This document shows, piece after piece, positions 44,297-52,046 of a stretch of DNA of 64,000 nt. The translations under genes and the position numbers were made by a program. Origin of the DNA: an uncultured Campylobacter sp. (lineage in GTDB: Bacteria > Campylobacterota > Campylobacteria > Campylobacterales > Campylobacteraceae); contig NZ_CAUQKJ010000001.1 of NCBI RefSeq assembly GCF_963518785.1, positions 310,001-374,000 on the forward strand, given 5' to 3'. The notes below the pieces were generated by a model, which was given only the letters and a program-made list of their open reading frames with translations, had not been told where the DNA came from and did no database searches. Within the stretch, counting starts at the first letter, position 1, and each line of letters starts with the position of its first letter.

Positions 44297-46049
44297 AATC
44301 AAAAAAAGCAAGCTAAATATAATTCTGATTTTTTTGGTGCTGCTTATCGTTTTGCTCTCGATCGTTTATTTTAAAGACGATTCGCGATACATCACCGAGC
44401 GCGAATTTAGCGAGCTAGTCCGCGCAGATCAGATCAAACGCGCGCATATAGAGGACGGAAATTTAAATTTTACCTACGACGGCAAACGCTATAAAATTTT
44501 AACTGATATCGTTAATTTAAAAGAGCTGTCTAACCACGCTTTGATTACGAAGGAAGAGGATAGCGGAAGCGGCGGTATCAGCGCGATCTTGGTAATTTTT
44601 ACATTCGCATTTTTTCTCTTCGTATATTATTTTGAAACCGTTTTGGCGCGTCGCCGCAGGATGGACGGCGTAGGCACTGCGCGTCAAGGCAGCGCAAATG
44701 CAGAGCTCGGCGATCTTTCGCCAAGCGTTAGCGACGTGAGATTTAGCGACGTAGCGGGCATCAGCGAGGTTAAAGACGAACTCATAGAGATCGTGGATTT
44801 TTTAAAAAATCCCGCAAAATATCGCAATTTCGGCATCAAGCTGCCGAAAGGAATTTTAATGATCGGCGAGCCCGGCGTCGGTAAAACGCTTATCGCAAAA
44901 GCCGTAGCGGGTGAAGCAGACGTGCCGTTTTTTTACCAAAGCGGCGCAAGTTTCGCCGAGGTCTTTGTGGGCGTCGGCGCTAGGCGGGTTCGCGAGCTGT
45001 TTGCAAAGGCCAAATCCTGCGCACCCGCGATTATTTTTATCGACGAGATCGACGCAGTCGGCGGCAAGCGCGGTATCGGGCGCAACGACGAGCGGGAAGC
45101 TACGCTAAATCAGCTGCTGACCGAGATGGACGGATTTGAGGAAAATAGCGGCGTGATGGTAATCGGCGCGACTAACAAAATAAATATGATCGACGATGCG
45201 CTATTGCGCTCGGGGCGCTTTGATAGGCGCGTTTTCATCGGGCTTCCGAACTACAAAGACCGCATCGAAATTTTAAAAATTTACCTCGAGGGCAAAAGGT
45301 GTAGCGCGAATATCAATAAAGTAAGCCGTCTCTGCGTGGGCTTTAGCGGCGCAGGGGTAGCGACGCTGGTAAATGAAGCCGCGATCAACGCTCTTAAGCG
45401 CGGCAGCGATACGATCGAGCTTAGCGATTTTGAAAACGTGCGAATGAGGGTCTTTTACGGCGTGCAAAAAAGCAGAATTCTAACTGAATACGAAAAGGAG
45501 ATCCAGGCGTTCTATCAGGGCGCAAAGGCGCTTAGCGCATATTGGTATTCGTTTGATTTCGAAAAGATCGAGCTTTTAAACGATAAATTTTTAAACGAGG
45601 ATTTCGAGATCGAATCCAAAACGCAAATTTTAAATCAAATCAAAGTGCTTTTAAGCGGTATGGCGGCGCTACGGATCCATAAAAACGACGCTTTTTCAAA
45701 TTCTGCTAGCGACGTAAAGCAAGCTATCGCGCTGGCGCAAAAGATGGTTTTTGAGCTCGCGATGGGCGATAGTTTTACTCCTAGCGCGCAGAGCGTGAAT
45801 AAAATTTTGCAAGATTGCTACGACGAGGTAAGCGAGATAATCCGCACGATGCAGGATAAGCTAAATCAAATTTCAAAGCAAATTTTCGTCTATGAGTTCA
45901 TAACTTTCGAGGATGTTCAAAAGATTTGCGAATCTGATGGTGTGGAGCAAGAAGGCGTCTCCGCGCAAGAGCAAGATTTGCAAAAGCTGGAAAAAGATAG
46001 CGAAAGCTCTGGAGAAAAGCCGCAAGACGGCACGCTAAATTTCGATTAA
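44265..46049 (+). CDS. FtsH-like membrane AAA protein lacking the protease motif
   Basis: A 594-residue FtsH homologue with the family layout: a first helix (about 17-36), a small periplasmic domain, and a second helix (about 104-123). The AAA module has Walker A GEPGVGKT (201-208), Walker B IIFIDEID (256-263), the second region of homology ending SGRFDRRV, and the pore loop FVGVGARRVR. In active FtsH the next domain opens with the zinc site HEAGH. Here the aligned stretch reads AFYQGAKAL (about 415-423), with both zinc His and the catalytic Glu gone. The ATPase therefore looks intact while the peptidase is dead. Start 44265 overlaps mtaB; ATG 44280 is equally plausible. Confidence 0.88.
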   Translation: MRLNLMEILHKIKKSKLNIILIFLVLLIVLLSIVYFKDDSRYITEREFSELVRADQIKRAHIEDGNLNFTYDGKRYKILTDIVNLKELSNHALITKEEDSGSGGISAILVIFTFAFFLFVYYFETVLARRRRMDGVGTARQGSANAELGDLSPSVSDVRFSDVAGISEVKDELIEIVDFLKNPAKYRNFGIKLPKGILMIGEPGVGKTLIAKAVAGEADVPFFYQSGASFAEVFVGVGARRVRELFAKAKSCAPAIIFIDEIDAVGGKRGIGRNDEREATLNQLLTEMDGFEENSGVMVIGATNKINMIDDALLRSGRFDRRVFIGLPNYKDRIEILKIYLEGKRCSANINKVSRLCVGFSGAGVATLVNEAAINALKRGSDTIELSDFENVRMRVFYGVQKSRILTEYEKEIQAFYQGAKALSAYWYSFDFEKIELLNDKFLNEDFEIESKTQILNQIKVLLSGMAALRIHKNDAFSNSASDVKQAIALAQKMVFELAMGDSFTPSAQSVNKILQDCYDEVSEIIRTMQDKLNQISKQIFVYEFITFEDVQKICESDGVEQEGVSAQEQDLQKLEKDSESSGEKPQDGTLNFD

Positions 46050-46079
46050 ATTTTAAAATTCCAATATAAGGAGAGGAAA

Positions 46080-46607
46080 ATGGTAAAAATAGGTGTTTTA
46101 ACAATAAGTGATCGCGCTAGCGGTGGCGTTTACGAGGATTTAGGAGGCAAAGAGATAATTGCCGTGATGGATGATTGGCTAACTTGCGAGAAAGAGTATT
46201 TTTATGAAATAGTTCCAGATGAGCTAGAGCTGATCAAAGATAAGCTGATTTATCTTTGCGACGAAGCGGGTTGTGATTTGGTGCTAACTACGGGCGGTAC
46301 GGGTCCTGCTCCACGCGATGTAACGCCTGAAGCGACCGAAGCGGTAAGTGAGAAATTAATGCCAGGCTTTGGTGAGCTGATGCGTGCAGAAAGCCAAAAG
46401 ATCGTGCCTACGGCAATTTTATCTCGCCAGATAGCAGCGATCCGCAAAAAATCTCTGATTATAAACTTACCGGGCAATCCAAAAGCGATTAAAGAGTGTC
46501 TCCTGCCGGTATTTCCTGCCGTGCCGTATTGCATTGATCTAATGGGAGGAAATTACATAACAGCGGATGAAAATAAGATAAAAATATTCCGCCCTAAACG
46601 CAAATAG
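46080..46607 (+). CDS. mogA: Molybdopterin adenylyltransferase MogA
   Basis: Activates molybdopterin by adenylylation before molybdenum insertion. The 175-residue protein has the family start KIGVLTISDRASGGVYEDLGG, the binding motif LTTGGTGPAPRDVTPEAT, and INLPGNPKAIKECL. MoaB is similar, but the TGPAPRD form and the length fit MogA. The start has AAGGAG. It stands just after the ftsH-like gene (30-base gap) and 65 bases before the fez-like cluster, to which it is probably unrelated. Confidence 0.92.
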   Translation: MVKIGVLTISDRASGGVYEDLGGKEIIAVMDDWLTCEKEYFYEIVPDELELIKDKLIYLCDEAGCDLVLTTGGTGPAPRDVTPEATEAVSEKLMPGFGELMRAESQKIVPTAILSRQIAAIRKKSLIINLPGNPKAIKECLLPVFPAVPYCIDLMGGNYITADENKIKIFRPKRK

Positions 46608-46672
46608 TTCGCAAAATTTAGCAGGAATTAAATGATTTATGATATTATTTGAGCGCAAATTTAAGGAAAAAT

Positions 46673-46990
46673 ATGAAAATAAATCATAACGATATTTTGG
46701 AATTTCATAAATATTTTAGCAAAATTAGCCACAGCAAAGGTCGTATTCGTATCCGCGTAAGTCCTAAAATTAGAGAGTTGCGAGATAGCGTGAGCGAAGA
46801 GAGCCTAAAGGCTAAAATAGCTGCAATTCGCGGGATAAAAGAGTATAAATTTAACTCTCTAATCGGCTCGCTGACGATTCATTATGATGAAAGCGTTTTT
46901 CCGATGCACCTTTGGGAGCAGTTTTTAAGCGGCATCAGTTCGCCTGAGCTAGTAGCGCTTGTAAATTCTAATATCGAGGCGATTTCTTGA
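46673..46990 (+). CDS. Degenerate HMA-domain protein, first gene of fez-like cluster
   Basis: A 105-residue protein. The core SKGRIRIRVSPKI...IRGIKEYKFNSLIGSLTIHYD follows the beta-alpha-beta pattern of a heavy-metal-associated domain but lacks the CxxC metal motif. It closely resembles the N-terminal domain of the P-type ATPase encoded 2 kb downstream (SRLRIKV...LEGVTEARFNAKIGSLILRLD). Such HMA-like proteins accompany the P1B-6 ATPase in ferrosome (fez) operons; membership is inferred from context. ATG 46673 has AAGGA upstream. The next gene's TTG overlaps its stop as TTGA. Confidence 0.65.
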   Translation: MKINHNDILEFHKYFSKISHSKGRIRIRVSPKIRELRDSVSEESLKAKIAAIRGIKEYKFNSLIGSLTIHYDESVFPMHLWEQFLSGISSPELVALVNSNIEAIS

Positions 46991-47598
46991 ACGAAGAAGT
47001 ATTGCGTAGCACTAAAAAATCGCGCAAAATTTCTAATAAATCTCGGAATTTAAATGAGGCACAAATTGCAGATATTGCTCTTTTGCTCGAAAAAGAGGCA
47101 CAAATTTTACAGTTTTATTCGTTGGGCGCAGTTAAATTTCAAGATAAAAAGTTAGGAGAAATTCTATCTTTACGAGCTGGATTACTTGAGCGGATGCTAG
47201 ATTTTGTAAATTCTTGCGGGCTTGGCGCCACGCCTCCTGAAAATAGCAGTGAGGCACTGGCTGCAAAAGGTATGAATGAGTTTTTGGCTTCGGCACTTTT
47301 GATAGAAAAAAGCTCTATGATGTTTTATGACGATCTAATTAATTCGTGCAAGAACGCGCAATTTAAAGAGCTGCTGTATAAGGCGCAGGCGGTTTCGTAT
47401 AATGAAATTTTGCCGATTTTAAAAGAACTAAATTCTAAATGCGAGGTTGATTCAAATTCTTTGAATTTAACTGATTTGTTAAATGAAATTTTAAAAAATC
47501 CGCAGGAATTAGAGCGGATATTTCAAAAATACGATTTGCAAAATATCTTAAATAGCGCATTTTCTAATCTAATTAAAGGAATTTTGCAGAAAAATTAA
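46987..47598 (+). CDS. Helical ferritin-like protein of the fez-like cluster
   Basis: A 203-residue soluble, all-helical protein. Four helices can be proposed, with an EKEAQILQFYSLGA helix, an LRAGLLERMLDFV helix, an IEKSSMMFYDDLIN helix and an AVSYNEILPILKEL helix. That layout resembles rubrerythrin/ferritin-like bundles, but the second helix lacks the His of a standard ExxH di-iron pair. Either it is a diverged ferritin-like protein without a normal di-iron centre, or an unrelated bundle. The start is TTG 46987, overlapping the upstream stop; coupling is likely. Within a putative iron-storage operon a role in iron handling is tempting but unproven. Confidence 0.55.
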   Translation: MNEEVLRSTKKSRKISNKSRNLNEAQIADIALLLEKEAQILQFYSLGAVKFQDKKLGEILSLRAGLLERMLDFVNSCGLGATPPENSSEALAAKGMNEFLASALLIEKSSMMFYDDLINSCKNAQFKELLYKAQAVSYNEILPILKELNSKCEVDSNSLNLTDLLNEILKNPQELERIFQKYDLQNILNSAFSNLIKGILQKN

Positions 47599-47628
47599 AT
47601 TAGGATTGCAAAAATCTAAAAAAGTCGC

Positions 47629-47673
47629 TATAATATCAAAATCTATGTAAAGTTGATAAAATGACTTTATAAT
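47629..47673 (+). promoter_or_regulatory. Possible internal promoter of the fez-like cluster
   Basis: The 95-base gap between the ferritin-like gene and the first YtxH-like gene holds two perfect TATAAT boxes (47629-47634 and 47668-47673) in AT-rich sequence, with AAAGT/ACTTT arms around the second. This suggests a promoter, perhaps regulated, for the five downstream genes. Confidence 0.45.
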
Positions 47674-47693
47674 CTTAACACAAGGAGAATGAA

Positions 47694-48173
47694 ATGCCGA
47701 TCCCATTTCTAGCAGGTTTTGCGCTTGGTTGCGCGGCGGTTTACGCTTATAACAATCGAGATAAAATCAAAGAAGGTGCAAATAAAATCGTAAGTAGCAA
47801 AAGCGTCGAGGAGCTAAAAAATAGCGTCAAAGGCGGAGCGGAAAAATTAAGCAAAAAATCAAAAGAAATTTTTGCGGAAGCCAAAGAAGGCTTAGACGAT
47901 GTTGCTGAGGCGGTAAAAAGTAAAAGAAAGTCTGGCGGCAAAAAAGCTGCGACAAGTAGCGATAGCACTGCAAAAAAAACTAGAAAAAAACCGGGACCAA
48001 AACCGGGCTTTAAAAGAACTAAAAAATCTACCGTGAGCGCTAAGACGGGCGAAACACCGGCAGGTGAGACATCCGCAGCATCTACTACTCCACTTAATAT
48101 CCCACAGATCGTAAAAATGGACGATAATTCTTCGGCTAAATTTACGTCCGCAGACGATAAATCAGAAAAATAG
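47694..48173 (+). CDS. YtxH-like membrane protein with basic tail (fez-like cluster)
   Basis: A 159-residue protein. An N-terminal membrane segment (FLAGFALGCAAVYAY) is followed at once by NRDKIKEGANKI and about 60 residues of amphipathic helix with repeated K/E-heptads, as in YtxH-like proteins. A strongly basic stretch follows (KKTRKKPGPKPGFKRTKK), resembling AT-hook-like Pro/Lys tails, and then an acidic end. Small membrane proteins with this layout line ferrosome and other organelle operons and could shape membranes; function here is inferred. The start has AAGGAG six bases before the ATG. Confidence 0.6.
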   Translation: MPIPFLAGFALGCAAVYAYNNRDKIKEGANKIVSSKSVEELKNSVKGGAEKLSKKSKEIFAEAKEGLDDVAEAVKSKRKSGGKKAATSSDSTAKKTRKKPGPKPGFKRTKKSTVSAKTGETPAGETSAASTTPLNIPQIVKMDDNSSAKFTSADDKSEK

Positions 48174-48181
48174 GGGCTTAA

Positions 48182-48484
48182 ATGAATAGATCACTTACGA
48201 CACAGCGTTCTCCGCTGGATCACGTTTTAAGCGGCGCTATAGCAGGGGCGATCGGCGGTTGCGCCGTAGAACTCGTTAAAGCTAAAGAAGGCAAGAGCAA
48301 ATCTAAAGCGATTCGCGATGCGCTAGATATTGCGCTAAGCGGCGGTATCATCGGCGGCGGAGCGATTTACAGCGCAAATAAGCTCGTACAAGGCGAGTAT
48401 CTACGCGCAGCGGCAGGCGTCGCAGTATGCGTAGGCGCGCTCATTGCGGGTAGAAATTTTATTCTTAAGGTAGGCAATGAGTAA
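48182..48484 (+). CDS. Glycine-zipper membrane protein (fez-like cluster)
   Basis: A 100-residue hydrophobic protein with three glycine-rich segments: GAIAGAIGGCAVELV, ALSGGIIGGGAIYSA and AAGVAVCVGALIAG. A basic loop (KAKEGKSKSKAIRD) separates the first two. The GxxxG-type spacing favours tight helix packing or oligomerisation in a membrane. AGGGG precedes the ATG, which is eight bases after the previous stop. The next gene overlaps its end by eight bases. A membrane-scaffold role in the cluster is an inference. Confidence 0.6.
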   Translation: MNRSLTTQRSPLDHVLSGAIAGAIGGCAVELVKAKEGKSKSKAIRDALDIALSGGIIGGGAIYSANKLVQGEYLRAAAGVAVCVGALIAGRNFILKVGNE

Positions 48485-48962
48485 TCCGTATATCACAAAA
48501 AAAGATTTGAAAGAAATTCTAGACGATTACGATTTTGGTGACAACAAATATGCTAGCGGCTCTGCGGGCGGCTTTGCTGGCGATGATAAGCTTGGCGGTT
48601 GGGCTAAATGGATAAATGAGCGGGTAAATTCCGCACCTTTTAACAGCTCTGCTTCCAGCAATAATTCGGACAATAAAGATTCTGCCACTCAAAGTTCAAG
48701 CGATGTAAATTCTACTCAGGGCTCCGCTTTCGGTGGAATTTTTAATTCCTTGGGTGGCAGGCAAAACGCGAGCGGCTTATTCGGTAGCAACTCATTTATC
48801 ACAGGCATCGTTTTAGGTGCTGCAGCGACCTATTTTCTAACCGACGAAAACGCGCAAAAAAAGCTTTTTAAGCTCATCGCAAAGGGTATCGAGATGTTTC
48901 AGATGGGCGTTGAAGAGATGAAGGAGCGATTCGAAGACGCCAAGGCAGAGATGCAAGAGTAG
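48477..48962 (+). CDS. Membrane protein with YtxH-type C terminus (fez-like cluster)
   Basis: A 161-residue protein. An N-terminal region with DYDFGDNKY and Trp-rich GGWAKWINERV is followed by a Ser/Asn-rich linker (about 50-95). One membrane helix (SFITGIVLGAAATYFLT, about 105-121) follows, then a long amphipathic helix (NAQKKLFKLIAKGIEMFQMGVEEMKERFEDAKAE). That helix-after-membrane arrangement is the YtxH pattern seen twice in this locus. Its start overlaps the previous gene, and the ATPase gene follows three bases after its stop, so the genes form one unit. Confidence 0.6.
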   Translation: MSNPYITKKDLKEILDDYDFGDNKYASGSAGGFAGDDKLGGWAKWINERVNSAPFNSSASSNNSDNKDSATQSSSDVNSTQGSAFGGIFNSLGGRQNASGLFGSNSFITGIVLGAAATYFLTDENAQKKLFKLIAKGIEMFQMGVEEMKERFEDAKAEMQE

Positions 48963-48965
48963 TCG

Positions 48966-51047
48966 ATGCAAAATTTTAAAATTTTACATGAGACTAAATC
49001 TAGGCTGCGCATAAAGGTCGCGGGCTTTAAAGGGCTCGATACGAGTGCACTGCAAAAAGCAGCTGCGAGGCTTGAAGGCGTAACGGAAGCTAGATTTAAC
49101 GCTAAAATTGGCTCTTTGATCCTTAGACTTGACGCTGGTGCGAATAAGGCAGGAATTCTAAAGCAGCTTGCTGCTTTAAATTTAAGCGAGCTAAAATCAA
49201 TTATCCCCGCTAACCATAAAAATTTACCGAGCAAAAACGACTTTATTTTAGCGCTTCTTGCGTTGGGTGGAAATTTAATCTTTCGCACTTCGCCTTTAGC
49301 GCGCGTATTTAGCATCGTAGCGTGCATGCCTATCTTAAAAGAGGGCATTAAAGAAAGCTTTCGTCACGGGCTTACTTCAAAGGGCTTAGAGGCTGCTGCT
49401 GTCGGAATTTCTCTCGCTCGCGGAGATATCTTTGCCGCAAACAGCACCAACGCTATGCTTGCTCTTGGCGAATATATGGAGGAGAGCACCGTTTATAAAA
49501 GCGACGATCTGATCCGCGAGCTCGCTCGCCCGGACATCACCGAGGCGTGGGTCGAGATAGATCAAAACGGCAAAAAGACCGAGATCAAAATCGCAACTTC
49601 TAAGCTAAAGGTAGGCGATATCGTGGTCGTGGGCGCGGGCGACGTCATAGCCGTGGACGGACACGTCGTAAGCGGCGAAGCGATGATAAATCAAGCTAAT
49701 ATGACGGGCGAGTCGGTCGGGGTGAAAAAATCTCGCGGCGATAGCGTGCTAAGCGGCACGATCGTAGAGGAGGGCAGGATCCGTATCTGGGCGGAAAACG
49801 TCGGCGAAAACACCTCCACGCAGCGCATTAAGCATTACATCACGGCATCTCTTAACGAACGCTCCAGCATCGGCATGCATACAACCCACCTAGCCGACAA
49901 GCTCGTGCCGGTGACCTTCGGGCTTGCGGGCGTGTCCTATCTGATAAATCGAAATTTTATGACCGTAGCTTCGGTGCTGCAGGCGGATTACTCGTGCGCG
50001 CTTAAGCTGCCTACGCCGGTTGCTTTTAAATCGAGCATCTCGAAGGCGGGCAAGAACGGGATTTTGATCAAAGGCGCCAAGGCTCTTGAGTCGCTTGCGG
50101 CAGCCGATACTTTCGTATTCGATAAGACGGGCACGCTTACGTACGGCAACCTGGAGGTCGCCGAGATCATATCGTTTGACGAGCGCTTCAGTAAAAACGA
50201 TATTTTAAATTTAACCGCGAGCGCCGAGGAGCATTACTTTCACCCCGTAGCCGAGGCGATCGTGGATGCTGCCAAAAAGCACGGTTTTATCCACAAACAC
50301 CATGACGAGGTGGAATTCGTCGTCGCTCACGGCGTTAAGACCAGCATCGAGGGCAAAAAGCTCATCATCGGCTCGCGCCACTTTCTAGAGGACGACGAGA
50401 TGATCTCGTTTGCGGCGCATGAGCAGACCATCGATCTTGCGATGCAAAAGGGGCTCGCACTGCTTTACATCGCATTTGACGGCAGACTTTTGGGGCTCAT
50501 CGGGCTTAGAGACGAGGTACGCGCAAACGCTCGCGCCGTCATCGCTAGGCTCCGCGAGCTGGGTGCAGAGCAGATCGTCATGCTAAGCGGCGACGTAAAA
50601 TCAAAAGCTCGCGCCGTAGCTAAAAAGCTCGGCGTAGATCGCTATTACGGCGAGCTGCTGCCGACGCAAAAGACCGAAATCTTAGAGCAGCTGAAAGCCG
50701 AGGGGCGAAAGGTGGTCTTCGTGGGCGACGGCATAAACGATGCGCCGAGCCTGATGAAGGCGGACATCGGCATCAGCATGCTAAACGGCGCTGAGATCGC
50801 CAAGGCTTCCGCTCAGATCGGGCTTTTGAAAAACGATATCGAGGGCGTCGCGCAGGTAAAGGCGCTAGCCAACGACACGCTGCGGCTCGTAAATCGAAAT
50901 TTCAACGCCACCGTGGGGATAAATTCGATCATTTTATTTTTGGCGACCTTCGGCGCGCTAAGTCCCGTAGCTACGGCGCTGCTGCATAACGGCACGACGA
51001 TAGGACTACTACTGAATTCTATCAAAGGGGTAAAATTTGAGCATTGA
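48966..51047 (+). CDS. fezB: P1B-6-type P-type ATPase, FezB-like
   Basis: A 693-residue P-type ATPase. The N-terminal HMA-like domain (about 1-75) has no CxxC. Motifs are TGES (247-250), the membrane metal site DYSCALKLPTP (341-351), phosphorylation DKTGT (386-390), the HP dipeptide (426-427) and GDGIND (587-592). The membrane motif has one Cys preceded by Ser instead of the CPC/SPC of copper, zinc and cobalt pumps. This is the class I know as P1B-6, whose member FezB is the hallmark of ferrosomes, membrane-bounded iron stores. Neighbouring YtxH-like and HMA genes support this. The substrate, presumably iron into the organelle, is inferred. Confidence 0.75.
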   Translation: MQNFKILHETKSRLRIKVAGFKGLDTSALQKAAARLEGVTEARFNAKIGSLILRLDAGANKAGILKQLAALNLSELKSIIPANHKNLPSKNDFILALLALGGNLIFRTSPLARVFSIVACMPILKEGIKESFRHGLTSKGLEAAAVGISLARGDIFAANSTNAMLALGEYMEESTVYKSDDLIRELARPDITEAWVEIDQNGKKTEIKIATSKLKVGDIVVVGAGDVIAVDGHVVSGEAMINQANMTGESVGVKKSRGDSVLSGTIVEEGRIRIWAENVGENTSTQRIKHYITASLNERSSIGMHTTHLADKLVPVTFGLAGVSYLINRNFMTVASVLQADYSCALKLPTPVAFKSSISKAGKNGILIKGAKALESLAAADTFVFDKTGTLTYGNLEVAEIISFDERFSKNDILNLTASAEEHYFHPVAEAIVDAAKKHGFIHKHHDEVEFVVAHGVKTSIEGKKLIIGSRHFLEDDEMISFAAHEQTIDLAMQKGLALLYIAFDGRLLGLIGLRDEVRANARAVIARLRELGAEQIVMLSGDVKSKARAVAKKLGVDRYYGELLPTQKTEILEQLKAEGRKVVFVGDGINDAPSLMKADIGISMLNGAEIAKASAQIGLLKNDIEGVAQVKALANDTLRLVNRNFNATVGINSIILFLATFGALSPVATALLHNGTTIGLLLNSIKGVKFEH

Positions 51048-51381
51048 AGATAAAATTTTGGATCTAAATTTTCAGCGCAAAGCGGCTAAAGTGACGCTCG
51101 GAGTGAGTATGGGCATCACGGCTCTAACCGCGCTGAATATGAACTCGCGCATGTCGCAGCTACATAAAGTTTCGGGTGCAGTGATGTTGGCAAGCGCGAT
51201 TTGGCACGCTAGCCTTTACGGCTCGCCATACAGCGAGTTTTTGCAAAATAGAAAAGCAAAGAGTCGGGGCAGAAAGAGATCCGTAGCAAATTTAGCCTTG
51301 GAAAATCTGCCGGACGGCAAAAGTACGTCAGTAAAAAGCACGCCCCCAAAAAGAAAGCCTCGCGCCCGCAAAAGCGCCTAG
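51037..51381 (+). CDS. Small membrane protein with basic tail, last gene of fez-like cluster
   Basis: A 114-residue protein. A short charged N terminus is followed by two hydrophobic helices (AAKVTLGVSMGITALTALN, about 15-33; VSGAVMLASAIWHASLYG, about 45-62) and a tail of about 45 residues very rich in Lys, Arg, Ser and Pro. The start is TTG 51037, overlapping the ATPase end by 11 bases, with AAGGGG six bases upstream. Its tail resembles that of the 159-residue protein upstream, so both might bind a polyanionic or mineral surface. Function unknown. Confidence 0.6.
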   Translation: MSIEDKILDLNFQRKAAKVTLGVSMGITALTALNMNSRMSQLHKVSGAVMLASAIWHASLYGSPYSEFLQNRKAKSRGRKRSVANLALENLPDGKSTSVKSTPPKRKPRARKSA

Positions 51382-51567
51382 CGGCATAGCGCGTCGCGGC
51401 TTTTGAAAGTGCAAAGAAACTCTAAAGCCGCTAAATTTCTTTAGACGCAGCCGCCGAATGAAACGTCGCAAGCGGTGAAATTTACGCCGTTTGCGGCTAA
51501 ATTTACTATTTTATTAATTATTTATCTATTTATCCATACAATTCCATCAAAATTTTAAGGAGAGACA

Positions 51568-51906
51568 ATGAAATTAGTTTTATTGTTTTCGGTATTGGCT
51601 AGTCTTGCTTTGGGGCTTGATTGCAACGCCAAGACCTATTGCTCGCAGTTTAGCAGCTGCGAAGAGGCGACGCGGTATCTGCGAGAGTGTGGCAGGGCTC
51701 AGGAAGGCGGCACCCAGCATACCGATGGCGACGGCGACGGCGTGCCGTGCGAAAAACAGCTGTGCGGCCGTAATGGTCATAAATTTAGCGGATTTTCTAG
51801 CGCGCGCGATGAAAAGAGCGAAGTTTCAAATTTAAAGGGCGCTGCCGACTCATGCGGTGCGGAGAAATTTAATGGTAGCGTTATAGCTATAAAATTTGCT
51901 TCATAA
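51568..51906 (+). CDS. Secreted protein with excalibur-type calcium-binding motif
   Basis: A 112-residue protein with a signal peptide (MKLVLLFSVLASLALG) and a Cys-rich domain CNAKTYCSQFSSCEEATRYLRECG. It then has the DGDGDGVPCEKQLC motif, the DxDxDGxxCE signature of excalibur domains, which bind calcium. The remaining 45 residues are polar. Such proteins are exported and sometimes fused to nucleases; here the domain stands alone. AAGGAG precedes the ATG. It is isolated between two spacers. Confidence 0.8.
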   Translation: MKLVLLFSVLASLALGLDCNAKTYCSQFSSCEEATRYLRECGRAQEGGTQHTDGDGDGVPCEKQLCGRNGHKFSGFSSARDEKSEVSNLKGAADSCGAEKFNGSVIAIKFAS

Positions 51907-52013
51907 GTGCGAAATTTTATCTCGGCGCATCTTTAAATTTATAATATAAAGCGCGCCGTGATCTAATGCCGCCGCGCTCGCTAAATTCGCAACGTTCGAT
52001 TAAATTTTAATTA

Positions 52014-52046
52014 TAAAAAAGCCGGTAAATTTTACATTTAGCGGCT
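52014..52046 (-). terminator. Hairpin with T-run on the minus strand
   Basis: On the minus strand a stem AGCCG-x-TAAA / TTTA-x-CGGCT (52037-52046 with 52020-52029, one G-G mismatch, 7-base loop) is followed directly by TTTTTT. It is a textbook intrinsic terminator, but it points away from tgt with no minus-strand gene immediately upstream. Confidence 0.5.
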
